Assembly (NCBI RefSeq): GCF_020991365.1
Contig: NZ_JAJLRA010000017.1
Span: forward strand, 57,067 to 121,066
Direction of reading: 5' to 3'
Source: Streptacidiphilus sp. ASG 303
Lineage (GTDB): Bacteria; Actinomycetota; Actinomycetes; Streptomycetales; Streptomycetaceae
DNA length: 64,000 nucleotides
Of the stretch, positions 18,103 to 27,990 are shown piece by piece; positions within the stretch are counted from its first letter, which is position 1, and each line of letters opens with the position of its first letter. A program made the position numbers and the translations under genes. The notes beneath the pieces are model-generated. The model had not been told where the DNA came from and did no database searches. It was given only the letters and a program-made list of their open reading frames with translations.

Positions 18103-21100
18103 ATGGCGCGACGCACCCCCGCCCCGAAGGGCGGCCCCGACCCGGACCCCGGCCCCCGGGACGCCGCGGACCGGCGGCCCCGCACGGCCGGCGGACCCCG
18201 GTCCGGCCCGCGGTCCGGTGGGCCGTCCGGCCCCGGGCCCGGCGCACCCGCGGGCGCGCCGTCCGACCCGCTCGCCGGGTTCTCCCCCGCGACCCGGTCC
18301 TGGTTCGAGGGGGCCTTCCACGCCCCCACCCCCGCCCAGGCCGGCGCCTGGCGGGCCATCGGCGAGGACTCCGACGTCCTGGTGGTGGCGCCCACCGGCT
18401 CCGGCAAGACGCTCGCCGCCTTCCTCTCCGCCCTGGACCGCCTCGCCACCGTCCCGCCGCCCGCCGAGGCCGTCCGGCGCTGCCGGGTCCTGTACGTCTC
18501 GCCGCTGAAGGCGCTCGCCGTCGACGTCGAGCGCAACCTGCGCTCCCCGCTCACCGGCCTGCGGCAGACCGCGGTGCGGCTCGGCCTGCCCGAACCCGAG
18601 GTGCAGGTGGGCATCCGGTCCGGGGACACCCCGGCCGCCGAGCGGCGCCGCTTCGCCACCCACCCGCCGGACATCCTCATCACCACCCCCGAGTCGCTCT
18701 TCCTGCTGCTCACCTCGGCGGCCCGGGAGGCGCTGCGCGGTGTGGAGACGGTGATCCTCGACGAGGTGCACGCCGTCGCCGGGACGAAGCGCGGCGCCCA
18801 CCTCGCCCTCACCCTGGAGCGGCTGGACCACCTGCTGGAGCGGCCCGCCCGCCGCATCGGCCTCTCCGCGACCGTGCGCCCGGTGGACGAGGTCGCCCGC
18901 TTCCTCAGCCCGCAGCGCCGGGTGGCGGTGGTCCAGCCGCCGTCGGCGAAGGAGTTCGACCTGTCGGTGGTCGTCCCGGTGGAGGACCTGGGCGAGCTGT
19001 CCGGGGGCCGGCCCCCGGAGCAGGACGGCCCCCCGGGCGACCCGGCGCGACAGGCGTCGATCTGGCCGCACGTCGAGGAGCGGATCACCGACCTGGTGCA
19101 GGAGCACCGCTCGACCATCGTCTTCGCCAACTCCCGGCGCCTCGCCGAGCGGCTCTGCAACCGGCTCAACGAGATCGCCCACGAGCGTGCGGGCGGCGGA
19201 CCGCTGCCCGAGGACCACTCCCCCGCGGCGACCGCGGCGCAGGCCGGGGCGAGCCGGGCGGCGCCGCCGGTGCTGGCCCGCGCCCACCACGGCTCGGTCT
19301 CCAAGGAGCAGCGCGCCGTGGTCGAGGAGCAGCTCAAGGCCGGGGTGCTGCCCGCCGTGGTCGCCACCTCCAGCCTGGAGCTGGGCATCGACATGGGCGC
19401 CGTCGACCTGGTCGTCCAGGTGGAGTCGCCGCCGTCGGTCGCGTCCGGCCTGCAGCGGGTGGGCCGGGCCGGGCACCAGGTCGGGGCGGTCTCCACCGGC
19501 GTGGTCTTCCCCAAGTACCGGGGCGACCTGGTGCAGGCGGCCGTGGTCACCGAGCGGATGCGCGAGGGCCGGATCGAGTCCTTGCGGGTGCCGCGCAACC
19601 CGCTGGACGTGCTGGCGCAGCAGGTCGTCGCGATGACCGCCCTGGACACCTGGGACGTCGACGAGCTGCTGGCCGTGGTGCGGCGCGCCGCGCCGTTCGC
19701 CGCGCTGCCGCAGTCGGCGTACGAGTCGGTGCTGGACATGCTCGCCGGGCGCTACCCCTCCGACGCCTTCGCCGAGCTGCGGCCCCGGGTCGTCTGGGAC
19801 CGGGTGGCCGGTACCGTCGCCGGGCGCCCGGGCGCCCAGCGGCTCGCCGTCACCTCCGGCGGCACCATCCCCGACCGGGGCCTGTTCGGGGTCTTCCTGG
19901 CCGGCGCGGACCCGAAGAAGGGCGGCGGCCGGGTCGGCGAGCTCGACGAGGAGATGGTGTACGAGTCGCGCGTCGGCGACGTCTTCACCCTGGGCACCAC
20001 CTCCTGGCGGATCGAGGACATCACCCACGACCGGGTGCTGGTCTCCCCCGCGCCCGGCGTCCCCGGCAAGCTGCCGTTCTGGCACGGCGACGCGCTGGGG
20101 CGGCCGCTGGAGCTGGGCCGGGCCCTCGGCGCGTTCCTCCGGGAGGTCGGCGGCCTCGCCCCCGACGCCGCCCGCGAGCGGCTGCGGGCCGCCGGGCTGG
20201 ACGAGTGGGCCGCCGCCAACGTGGTCTCCTACCTCGCCGAGCAGCGGCAGGCCTGCGGGCACGTGCCCGACGACCGGACCGTGGTGGTGGAGCGGTTCCG
20301 CGACGAGCTGGGCGACTGGCGGGTCGCCGTGCACTCCCCCTTCGGCGCCCAGGTGCACGCCCCCTGGGCGCTGGCCCTCGGCGCACGGCTGCAGGAGCGG
20401 TACGGGCTGGACGCGCAGGTCATGCACGCCGACGACGGCATCGTGCTGCGGCTCCCCGACGCGGACCTGCTGGACTTCCCGCAGGAGCTCGACCCGTTCG
20501 CCGGGGCGGCCGGCGCCGGACCGGCCCCCGGCGCCGACGAGGCACCGCTCGGCGCGGACGCCGCCGTCTTCGACCCGGGCGAGGTGGAGCAGCTGGTCAC
20601 CGACCAGGTCGGCGGCTCGGCCCTGTTCGCCTCCCGGTTCCGCGAGTGCGCGGCCCGCGCCCTGCTGCTGCCGCGCCGCAGCCCCGGCCGCCGCACCCCA
20701 CTGTGGCAGCAGCGCCAGCGGGCCTCGCAGCTGCTCCAGGTGGCCTCGGAGTTCGGGTCGTTCCCGATCGTGCTGGAGGCCGTCCGCGAGTGCCTGCAGG
20801 ACGTCTTCGACGTCCCCGGGCTGGTCGAGCTGATGCGCGACATCGAGGCCCGGCGGGTCCGCCTGGTCGAAGTGACCACGCCCGAGCCCTCCCCCTTCGC
20901 CCGCTCGCTGCTCTTCGGCTACGTCGCCCAGTTCCTGTACGAGGGCGACTCGCCGCTGGCCGAGCGGCGCGCCTCCGCACTGTCGCTGGACTCCCGGCTG
21001 CTCGCCGAGCTGCTCGGCCAGGCCGAGCTGCGCGAGCTGCTGGACTTGGACGTCCTCGCCGGGCTGGAGGCCGAGCTGCAGCGGCTCACCCCCGACCGGC

Positions 21101-23031
21101 GGGTCAAGGACGCCGAGGGCGTCGCCGACGCCCTGCGGCTGCTGGGCCCGCTGACCACGGCGGAACTGGCCGAACGGGGCGCGGAGCCCGGCTGGCCCGC
21201 GGAGCTGGAGGCCGCCCGCCGCGCCATCCGGGTGCGGATCGCCGGCGAGGAGCGGTGGGCCGCGGTCGAGGACGCCGGGCGGCTGCGCGACGCCCTGGGC
21301 ACACCGCTGCCGGTGGGCGTGCCCGAGGCGTTCACCGAACCGGTCAAGGACCCCCTCGGCGACCTGATGGCCCGCCACGCCCGCACCCACGGGCCGTTCA
21401 CCGCCGCCGACGCCGCCGCCCGGTTCGGCCTCGGCACCGCCGTGGCCGCCGGCGCCCTGCACCGGCTGGCCGCCGTCGGGCGGGTCGTCCAGGGCGAGTT
21501 CCGGCCCGGCGGCAGCGGCAGCGAGTGGTGCGACAGCGAGGTGCTGCGGCGGCTGCGGCGGCGCTCGCTGGCCGCGCTGCGCCAGGAGGTGGAGCCGGTG
21601 CCGCCGCGCGCGCTCGCCGCCTTCCTCCCCCGGTGGCAGCACGTCGGGGCCGGCCGGCTGCGGGGCGTGGACGGGCTGGTCCGCGCCGTGGAGCAGCTCC
21701 AGGGCGCCCCCGTGCCCGCCTCCGCCCTGGAGAAGCTGGTGCTGCCCTCCCGGATGCTCGACTACTCCCCCGCGATGCTCGACGAGCTCACCGCCGCCGG
21801 CGAGGTCGTCTGGTCCGGCGCCGGGGCACTGCCCGGCAAGGACGGCTGGGTCACGCTCCACCTCGCCGACACCGCCCACCTGCTGCTGCCCGAGCCGCTG
21901 CCCCTGGAGACCACGCCCGTCCACCGCGCCCTGCTGGACGCCCTGGCGGGCGGCTACGGCCTCTTCTTCCGGCAGCTCGCCGACCGGGCCGCGGCCGCGG
22001 CGGCCGCCGCCGGGGACGCCCCGCCGTCCGACGCCGCCCTGGCCGACGCCCTGTGGGACCTCGTCTGGGCCGGGTACGCCACCAACGACACCCTCGGCCC
22101 GATGCGGGCCCTGCTGGGCTCGGGCCGCACCGCGGGCTCCACGGCCCACCGGGCGCCGCGCGCCGTCCCCCGCGGCCGCATCGGCGGCGCGGGCCGGGGG
22201 CTCGGCGGCCGCGCCGGACACACCTCCCGCACCGGGCCGCCCACGACGGCAGGCCGCTGGTCGCTGCTTCCCGAACGGACCGGCGACCCCACGCTGCGCG
22301 CCACCGCCGTGGCACAGACCCTGCTGGACCGGCACGGCGTCGTCACCCGGGGCGCGGTGGCCGCCGAGCGCGTGCCGGGCGGCTTCGCCGCCGCCTACCG
22401 GGTGCTGTCCGCCTTCGAGGAGAACGGCCGGGCCCGGCGCGGCTACGTCGTGGACGGCCTGGGCGCCGCCCAGTTCGCCACCGACGGCGCGGTGGACCGG
22501 CTGCGCGCCGTCAACGGCGCCCTGGAGAGGTCGGCCGCCGCCGATGCGGGATGGGGCGACCCCGACGGGGGGCCGGGCCTGCCCGGTCCCGGCCCCCTGC
22601 CGCCGGGCATCCGACCGCCCGGGGGCCGCGGCCCCCGGGCCGACGACGGCCCGCGGGCCCTGGTCCTGGCGGCCGCCGACCCCGCCAACGCGTACGGTGC
22701 GGCCCTGCCCTGGCCCGACCCACCCGGCGCCGAGGACGCCCGGTCGGGGCACAAGCCGGGCCGCAAGGCGGGGGCGCTGGTCGTCCTGGTCGACGGGGAG
22801 CTGGTCCTGTACGTGGAGCGCGGCGGCAAGTCGCTGCTCTCCTGGGCCGACGACGCCGACCGGCTCGGGCCGGCCACCGAGGCCCTGGCACGGGCGGTCC
22901 GGGAGGGGGCGCTCGGCGGGGTCACCGTGGAGCGGACCAACGGGGAGGCCGCCCTCACCTCGCCCCTGGGCCGCGCCTTGGAGGAGGCCGGGTTCCACCC
23001 CACCCCCCGCGGGCTGCGGCTGCGCGGATGA
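18103..23031 (+). CDS. lhr: Lhr-family ATP-dependent DNA helicase
   Basis: Very large superfamily 2 helicase of 1642 residues, a usual length for actinobacterial Lhr. Walker A is APTGSGKT (about residue 99), the DExH box is LDEVHA (about 220), SAT is in IGLSATVR, and motif VI is QRVGRAGH. The winged helix and Lhr-specific beta-barrel follow, then the long C-terminal region. Lhr unwinds RNA:DNA hybrids with 3'-5' polarity and is linked to DNA repair. The ATG at 18103 has a G-rich site; an in-frame ATG at 18022 would add 27 residues. Residues about 1485-1530 are a Gly/Pro-rich insertion. Confidence 0.92.
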   Translation: MARRTPAPKGGPDPDPGPRDAADRRPRTAGGPRSGPRSGGPSGPGPGAPAGAPSDPLAGFSPATRSWFEGAFHAPTPAQAGAWRAIGEDSDVLVVAPTGSGKTLAAFLSALDRLATVPPPAEAVRRCRVLYVSPLKALAVDVERNLRSPLTGLRQTAVRLGLPEPEVQVGIRSGDTPAAERRRFATHPPDILITTPESLFLLLTSAAREALRGVETVILDEVHAVAGTKRGAHLALTLERLDHLLERPARRIGLSATVRPVDEVARFLSPQRRVAVVQPPSAKEFDLSVVVPVEDLGELSGGRPPEQDGPPGDPARQASIWPHVEERITDLVQEHRSTIVFANSRRLAERLCNRLNEIAHERAGGGPLPEDHSPAATAAQAGASRAAPPVLARAHHGSVSKEQRAVVEEQLKAGVLPAVVATSSLELGIDMGAVDLVVQVESPPSVASGLQRVGRAGHQVGAVSTGVVFPKYRGDLVQAAVVTERMREGRIESLRVPRNPLDVLAQQVVAMTALDTWDVDELLAVVRRAAPFAALPQSAYESVLDMLAGRYPSDAFAELRPRVVWDRVAGTVAGRPGAQRLAVTSGGTIPDRGLFGVFLAGADPKKGGGRVGELDEEMVYESRVGDVFTLGTTSWRIEDITHDRVLVSPAPGVPGKLPFWHGDALGRPLELGRALGAFLREVGGLAPDAARERLRAAGLDEWAAANVVSYLAEQRQACGHVPDDRTVVVERFRDELGDWRVAVHSPFGAQVHAPWALALGARLQERYGLDAQVMHADDGIVLRLPDADLLDFPQELDPFAGAAGAGPAPGADEAPLGADAAVFDPGEVEQLVTDQVGGSALFASRFRECAARALLLPRRSPGRRTPLWQQRQRASQLLQVASEFGSFPIVLEAVRECLQDVFDVPGLVELMRDIEARRVRLVEVTTPEPSPFARSLLFGYVAQFLYEGDSPLAERRASALSLDSRLLAELLGQAELRELLDLDVLAGLEAELQRLTPDRRVKDAEGVADALRLLGPLTTAELAERGAEPGWPAELEAARRAIRVRIAGEERWAAVEDAGRLRDALGTPLPVGVPEAFTEPVKDPLGDLMARHARTHGPFTAADAAARFGLGTAVAAGALHRLAAVGRVVQGEFRPGGSGSEWCDSEVLRRLRRRSLAALRQEVEPVPPRALAAFLPRWQHVGAGRLRGVDGLVRAVEQLQGAPVPASALEKLVLPSRMLDYSPAMLDELTAAGEVVWSGAGALPGKDGWVTLHLADTAHLLLPEPLPLETTPVHRALLDALAGGYGLFFRQLADRAAAAAAAAGDAPPSDAALADALWDLVWAGYATNDTLGPMRALLGSGRTAGSTAHRAPRAVPRGRIGGAGRGLGGRAGHTSRTGPPTTAGRWSLLPERTGDPTLRATAVAQTLLDRHGVVTRGAVAAERVPGGFAAAYRVLSAFEENGRARRGYVVDGLGAAQFATDGAVDRLRAVNGALERSAAADAGWGDPDGGPGLPGPGPLPPGIRPPGGRGPRADDGPRALVLAAADPANAYGAALPWPDPPGAEDARSGHKPGRKAGALVVLVDGELVLYVERGGKSLLSWADDADRLGPATEALARAVREGALGGVTVERTNGEAALTSPLGRALEEAGFHPTPRGLRLRG

Positions 23032-23132
23032 GCGGCGCCGCGCACGGCGGCCGCCGCGACCGGCGAGGAGGCCGGGGCCGTACGGCGGCGGCTCCCTCGC
23101 CGTGCTGACCCGGCGTCAGCGACGTCCGGCTG

Positions 23133-23152
23133 CCGGTGGCGGCTGCCACCGG
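23133..23152. terminator. Hairpin between convergent lhr and PucR-type gene
   Basis: CCGGTGGC (23133-23140) and GCCACCGG (23145-23152) form a perfect 8-bp stem with loop GGCT. A second small stem (GCTGAC/GTCAGC) lies at 23104-23120. No T-run follows on either strand, as is common for Streptomyces terminators. Confidence 0.5.
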
Positions 23153-23225
23153 GTGCGTGCGACACCGGCACCCGGCCGGAGACGCCCGGTCCCGCCGGAC
23201 CGCAGCGGGCCGGGACGCGCCCGGG

Positions 23226-24590
23226 TCAGCCCGGAACACGCCCCGTCAGGTCGTGCCCCGTCAGGTCGCGCCGCGCCGGGACGCGTCCGGCCGGGCCAGG
23301 CCCGGCGGGTCCGCGCTCGGCCGGTCCGCGCTCCGCCAGCATCCTGCCGCGCAGCGCCACCTCCAGCTGGAAGCGCACCCCGGGGTCGACGAGGGCCTGG
23401 CCGAACAGCTCTTCCACCCGGCGCATGCGCTGACGCACCGTCTGCGGATGGATGCCCAGCCGGGCGGCGATCTCCGGTCCGCTCCCGTTGGTCTCCAGTC
23501 TGGCCAGCAGGGTCTCCTCGATACGGCGGCGCTGCTTCTCCGTCAGCGCCTCGAGCGGCGCCAGACGGCGCTCCGCCAGCAGCCGCACCAGCTCCTCGTC
23601 CACCAGGAGCAGCAGCGTGTCGAGCCGGTCGTCGCAGAACACCGCCCGCGGCGCCCGCTGCTGCGCCGGGTCCGGAAGCAGCCGGTCGAGCAGCAGCCGG
23701 GCCCAGCGCAGCGAGTGGGCGGCCCGCTCCGGGGCGACGGCCGGGCCGACGACGGCGGTCCGGCCCGCCAGGACGGCCCGCAGCAGGGCCGCCCGGCCGG
23801 GGTCCCGGGGCTCCGGCACCAGGGCGAACGCGTCGGGCCGCTCGAAGTCCCAGAGCACCCCGGCGGGCCAGTCCGGCGCCGCGGCGGACGTCCGCGGGGC
23901 CCAGGGGTCGGCGGGCGGCCCCAGCACCACCGCGCTGACCTCCTGCGGCCAGCGCCACTCGGCCGCGCGCGCCGCCTCCCTCACGAGCGGCGGGGCCGCT
24001 CCCTCCGCGAGCAGTTCCAGGAGCCGGTGCCGCCGCCGCTGCCGGGCGCCCGCGGCGTCGGCCTGGGCCTCCGCGTAGCCCTCCACGGAGGCGCAGGCGA
24101 TCCCGTCGATGTGGGCGAAGAGCGCCTCGGCCAGGACCGCGCGCAGGGCGGGACTCATCCCGGCGCGCTCGGCGACGACCGAGTAGCGCCGCCAGGCGAG
24201 CCTGGCGCCGAGCCGGTAGGCGGCCTGCAGGGCGTCCAGGCTGCGCCCCTCCCGCAGTTCGCCGCGCCCCAGGGCGCGGAACACGCGGGTGCCCTCCTCG
24301 TCCGGGGCGTCGTCGCCCGCGATCAGGTCGGCGAAGCGGTCCAGCGCCTGCCGTACCCCGAGCTGGATGCCGGTGCCGAAGGAGCCGTGGAGCGGCCGGG
24401 CGAACTCCGGTATCCGGCGGCGGACCTCCGCGACGATCTCCGCGGTCAGCCTGCGGTGCTCGGCGCGCAGCAGCGGCGCGAACTCCGGCGGCAGCGCGGC
24501 CCACGGGCGGTCGTAGGAGACCTCCGGCGCTCCGGGCCCGCCGGGGCCCGCCGCCGGTCCGCCGGCCCTGCCGTCCCGTACCGGCGGCAT
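23226..24590 (-). CDS. PucR-type helix-turn-helix regulator
   Basis: Regulator of 454 residues. The N-terminal half (about 30-170) has the RsbR-like or GGDEF-distant helical domain common in Streptomyces PucR proteins. The C-terminus carries the PucR helix-turn-helix: ETLLARLETNGSGPEIAARLGIHPQTVRQRMRRVEELFG. ATG 24590 has GGAGGGAG upstream. The first residues and the last 30 (ERGPAERGPAGPGPAG) are low complexity. It is divergent from a secreted lipase, with a perfect palindrome in the space between, so the lipase gene may be its target. Confidence 0.82.
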   Translation of the reverse strand: MPPVRDGRAGGPAAGPGGPGAPEVSYDRPWAALPPEFAPLLRAEHRRLTAEIVAEVRRRIPEFARPLHGSFGTGIQLGVRQALDRFADLIAGDDAPDEEGTRVFRALGRGELREGRSLDALQAAYRLGARLAWRRYSVVAERAGMSPALRAVLAEALFAHIDGIACASVEGYAEAQADAAGARQRRRHRLLELLAEGAAPPLVREAARAAEWRWPQEVSAVVLGPPADPWAPRTSAAAPDWPAGVLWDFERPDAFALVPEPRDPGRAALLRAVLAGRTAVVGPAVAPERAAHSLRWARLLLDRLLPDPAQQRAPRAVFCDDRLDTLLLLVDEELVRLLAERRLAPLEALTEKQRRRIEETLLARLETNGSGPEIAARLGIHPQTVRQRMRRVEELFGQALVDPGVRFQLEVALRGRMLAERGPAERGPAGPGPAGRVPARRDLTGHDLTGRVPG

Positions 24591-24936
24591 CCGTCCCACT
24601 CCCTCCGCACCCCCGGCCCTCCGCAGGTGCAAGCGGACGACTGCCGGCGGGGACGGCGCGACGCGGTGGAACGCCCTGCCGAAACGGAGGATTTCCGACT
24701 CCGCCGCAGTATCGAATTGCTTCCGGACCCGTGTCAACGCCGCATCCCGCGCCTTTCCGTCCTGTGAAGGATTGCGCACGGAACGGCCGTGTGCAGCGGC
24801 GCCGGCCGCCGGTTCCGCCGGCCCGCACCGGCCGCGCACCGGCCCTGCACCGTCATGACGGTCCGTCACCGTCCCTCGGCGGAAGCTGCTCACGGGCGCC
24901 GGAGGAGCGTCCGCGACGGGAGCCCGCAACACCGGC

Positions 24937-24962
24937 GAAACACTCGCCCCGGCGAGTGTTTC
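24937..24962. promoter_or_regulatory. Perfect palindrome between the regulator and lipase genes
   Basis: GAAACACTCGCC (24937-24948), spacer CC, then GGCGAGTGTTTC (24951-24962). This 12-bp perfect inverted repeat lies 55 bp upstream of the lipase -35 element and 347 bp from the regulator start. It could be an operator bound by a dimeric regulator, or a hairpin; there is no gene end near it to terminate. The remaining sequence of the 630-bp divergent gap shows no gene. Confidence 0.65.
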
Positions 24963-25016
24963 CCCGTACCGGACTCTTCGCCCGCCGCCATCTTCGACCC
25001 GCCGCGTACTTCTCCG

Positions 25017-25046
25017 TTGACACCCGGAAAGGCCGGATCCTACGGT
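25017..25046 (+). promoter_or_regulatory. Candidate lipase promoter (TTGACA-N18-TACGGT)
   Basis: A perfect -35 TTGACA (25017-25022) and a good -10 TACGGT (25041-25046) are separated by 18 bp. The predicted start near 25053 leaves about 170 nt of leader before the lipase ATG. This is the best housekeeping-type promoter in the window. Confidence 0.7.
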
Positions 25047-25221
25047 CTGGCCAGCCTGCGGGAGGGATTGCCCGCGCCCCCGAATTCCTCTCCGCAGGTC
25101 GTATTCCTCGTTCCTCGCCATTCCCGCGCACGCCCCGGCCGGCATTCCGGCCGGGGCGCCACCGGTGACCCTGCGCACCACCCGATCGACCGCGCAGGCA
25201 CCCCGAGCGAGAGGACCTGCC

Positions 25222-26298
25222 ATGCGTCCCACCCGTCGCCGGCACCTCACCCCGAGCACGCGGAGCACCTCCACAACCCGCCCCGAACCCGCAACCCGCC
25301 CCGAACCCGCCACCTCCGACGGCACCGCGACCCACTCCGGCAGCACTGCCCGCCGTACCCGCCGCACCCTCCGCGCGGCCGCCACCGCCGCCGCCACCTC
25401 GGCGGCACTGGCCCTGTCCGCGGTCGTCGGCGCACCCGCCCAGGCCCAGCAGCTCCCGGTGAACTACAACTTCTCGTCCGGATTCGTCCGGGGGTTCCTG
25501 ACCCCTCAGAAGGCGCCGCCGGGGGCGAACAACTGGAGCTGCCGTCCGAGCGCCGCCCACCCGGACCCCGTGGTGCTGGTGCACGGCACGTTCGGCAACA
25601 TGAACAGCACCTGGCGCGGCGCGGCGCCGCTGCTGGCGAACAACGGCTACTGCGTCTTCGCCCTCACCTACGGGGGCCCCTCCCCCGACTCCGCCATCCA
25701 GGGCGTCGGCCGCATCACCGGCAGCGCGGCATCCCTGGCCTCGTTCGTCGACCGCGTCCTCGCCGCCACCGGGGCCGACCGGGTCGACCTCGTCGGCCAC
25801 TCCCAGGGCGGAGCCGTCGCCCGCTACTACACGAAGTTCCTCGGCGGCTCCACGAAGGTCCGCCGGCTCGTCGGAATGTCCCCGAGCGGCCACGGCACCA
25901 CCCTGGACGGCCTGACCGGGCTCGGCCAGGCCCTGCACATCCTCGAGCCCGTCAACCGGCTGCTCAACACCACTTTCCCCGCCCTGGCCGACCAGCAGGC
26001 CGGCTCGCCGTTCATCACCGCGCTCAACGCGGGCGGCGACACCGTGCCGGGCATCTCCTACACCACGGTCGTCACCCGGTACGACAAGGTGGTGACCCCT
26101 TACCAGACCGCCTACCTCAGCGGCCCGGACACCGTCAACATCACGGTGCAGGACCAGTGCGAGGCCGACCTCACCGACCACCTCGAGATGTCCTACGACC
26201 CGGTGGCCCTCACCTACGTGCTCAACGCCCTCGACCCGGAGCACCCCCGCAGCATCCCCTGCCAGGTGGTGCTCCCCCTGACCGGCCCGCTGCACTGA
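25222..26298 (+). CDS. Secreted triacylglycerol lipase (Lipase_2 type)
   Basis: Secreted alpha/beta hydrolase of 358 residues. A long N-terminus with Arg pairs (RRTRRTLR) and a hydrophobic stretch ends AGAPAQA-like (about residue 72), an export signal; whether Tat or Sec is unclear. The oxyanion loop is VLVHGTFGN and the nucleophile elbow is VGHSQGG. The C-terminal Asp/His are likely in DKVVTPY and TDHLEMS. Cysteines in NWSCRPS, GYCVF and others fit disulfides outside the cell. ATG 25222 has GAGAGGA upstream and was preferred to GTG 25165. Confidence 0.88.
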   Translation: MRPTRRRHLTPSTRSTSTTRPEPATRPEPATSDGTATHSGSTARRTRRTLRAAATAAATSAALALSAVVGAPAQAQQLPVNYNFSSGFVRGFLTPQKAPPGANNWSCRPSAAHPDPVVLVHGTFGNMNSTWRGAAPLLANNGYCVFALTYGGPSPDSAIQGVGRITGSAASLASFVDRVLAATGADRVDLVGHSQGGAVARYYTKFLGGSTKVRRLVGMSPSGHGTTLDGLTGLGQALHILEPVNRLLNTTFPALADQQAGSPFITALNAGGDTVPGISYTTVVTRYDKVVTPYQTAYLSGPDTVNITVQDQCEADLTDHLEMSYDPVALTYVLNALDPEHPRSIPCQVVLPLTGPLH

Positions 26299-26391
26299 GG
26301 TCCACCCGCCTCCCGCACCGGGACCGGTGAGCCCCCGGGCCGCACGGCGACACCGCCGCCGCGGCCCGGGGGCGCGCGGCATGATGGAGGG

Positions 26392-27222
26392 GTGCCCGAA
26401 GGCGACAGCGTGTACATGGCCGCCACCCGGCTCCGCGAGGCGCTCGCGGGCCGGGTGCTCACCACCGCCGACCTGCGGGTGCCCCGGCTGGCGACCGCGG
26501 ACCTGGCCGGCCGCGAGGTCACCGCGGTCGTCCCCCGGGGCAAGCACCTGCTGACCCGCGTCTCGGGCGGCTGGACCCTCCACACCCACCTGCGCATGGA
26601 CGGCCGCTGGCAGGTGTACCGACCCGGGGAGCGCTGGCGCGGCGGGCCCGACTGGCAGGTCCGGGTGGTCCTCGGCACCGAGGCGGGCGCAGCCGTCGGC
26701 TACCGGCTCCCCGTCGTGGAGCTGCTGCGGACCGAGGACGAGGCGCAGGCCGTCGGGCACCTCGGGCCGGACCTGCTCGGGCCGGACTGGGACCCGGAGG
26801 AGGCCCTGCGGCGGCTGCTGCGGCAGCCCGACCGCCCCCTCGGCGAGGCACTGCTCGACCAGCGCACCCTGGCCGGGATCGGCAACGTCTACCGCTGCGA
26901 GCTGTGCTTCCTGCGCGGGGTCACCCCGTGGACCCCCGTCGGCGAGGTGGACCGTCCCGGGCGGCTGCTCGACCTGGCCCACCGGGCGCTGGACGCCAAC
27001 AAGCTGCGGTACGGCCACGTCACCACGGGCGACACGCGGCCGGGCCGGCGGCACTGGGTCTACGGCAGGGCGGGGCAGCCGTGCCTGCGGTGCGGGACCA
27101 CGGTGGCGGTGGCGGAGCGGGAGGACCCGTCCCTGGAGCGGATCACCTACTGGTGCCCGGTCTGCCAGCGGGGTCCGTCCCCGGTTCCGCAGACCCCCCG
27201 CAGAGGCCTTCCCCGCCGCTGA
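26392..27222 (+). CDS. nei: Fpg/Nei-family DNA glycosylase (endonuclease VIII type)
   Basis: Base-excision repair enzyme of 276 residues. The GTG start is followed directly by Pro-Glu-Gly-Asp, giving the N-terminal proline nucleophile and catalytic Glu. A conserved Lys is in RGKHLL, the helix-two-turn-helix is LDQRTLAGIGNVYRCE, and the zinc finger is CLRCG...CPVC near the C-terminus. GGAGGGG overlaps the region just before GTG. It removes oxidised bases; which lesions cannot be told by eye. Confidence 0.92.
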   Translation: MPEGDSVYMAATRLREALAGRVLTTADLRVPRLATADLAGREVTAVVPRGKHLLTRVSGGWTLHTHLRMDGRWQVYRPGERWRGGPDWQVRVVLGTEAGAAVGYRLPVVELLRTEDEAQAVGHLGPDLLGPDWDPEEALRRLLRQPDRPLGEALLDQRTLAGIGNVYRCELCFLRGVTPWTPVGEVDRPGRLLDLAHRALDANKLRYGHVTTGDTRPGRRHWVYGRAGQPCLRCGTTVAVAEREDPSLERITYWCPVCQRGPSPVPQTPRRGLPRR

Positions 27223-27766
27223 CCCGGCGGCCGCAGAGGGACGCCCCACCCGGAGCGCGGAGCTGCCGGCCGGCGGCGCGCACCCGGCACCCGGGGATGC
27301 AGCCGTACGGCCCGGCCGGACCGCGCGAGACGGGAGGGCAGGCATCCGGGAGGCCGGCGGACGAACTGCCGGAGGACGAGCTGCCGGCGGACGGGGCGCC
27401 GGAGAGCGGACGCCCGGAGTCGGGACGTCCCGGGCCGGGGCCTTCCGGGTCCGGGCGGACGGGGCGCCGGCGACGGACCGGGCCGGTGCGCCGGCGGCTG
27501 CAGTGCACGGGCAGGAGGCTCAGCCCGAGACCGCTGCCGGCCAGCGCCCCCAGCACGGATGCGGTCCCGCCCGGCAGGACGGCCGGGCCGGCGAGCAGCA
27601 GCCACCAGCAGAGCGCCGACAGCAGGGCCGCGGCGGCCCAGGCCGCCGGAGTGCGCCGGGGCAGCGGGACCGCGGCGCGGCAGGCGGAGACCGCCGTACG
27701 GACGGCGCGCGGGACGGTGTCCGCGGAGCGCGGGGTCGTCGGAGGCCGATGCGTGGACCGATGCAT
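27143..27766 (-). CDS. Small hypothetical membrane protein
   Basis: Possible 207-residue protein whose first 100 residues look real: basic N-terminus, a membrane segment WAAAALLSALCWWLLLAGP (about 42-62) and a second weaker one (about 68-88) ending LLPVHC. GGGAGGCGG lies 5-6 bp before ATG 27766. Beyond residue 95 it is Arg/Pro/Gly-rich, and its end overlaps the nei gene by 80 bp on the other strand. The original stop may have been lost. Function unknown. Confidence 0.45.
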   Translation of the reverse strand: MHRSTHRPPTTPRSADTVPRAVRTAVSACRAAVPLPRRTPAAWAAAALLSALCWWLLLAGPAVLPGGTASVLGALAGSGLGLSLLPVHCSRRRTGPVRRRRPVRPDPEGPGPGRPDSGRPLSGAPSAGSSSSGSSSAGLPDACPPVSRGPAGPYGCIPGCRVRAAGRQLRAPGGASLCGRRVSGGEGLCGGSAEPGTDPAGRPGTSR

Positions 27767-27990
27767 GGGACCCGCCTCCCTGGGGCCTCGAAGGGGCCGG
27801 TCGCGGAGTACGGACGGGTGGGGCCAGGACGGTGGGGCACGGGCGGGGCGGTGAGGTCACGACGGTGGGGCACGGACCGGTCGCGGTACCAGGGGCCGGG
27901 CGGGGACGAAGGAGGACACGGCCCCTGGGGCCAGGGCCCCTGTGGGCTCCGGCCCCGCGGTCCGCCCGGTCCGCAGGGGCCGGACCCGCG

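Noticed and set aside
17995..22998. Long open frame on the - strand opposite the helicase
   Set aside because: Low-complexity Gly/Gln/Val composition, no domain, no ribosome site; it mirrors the lhr codon pattern.
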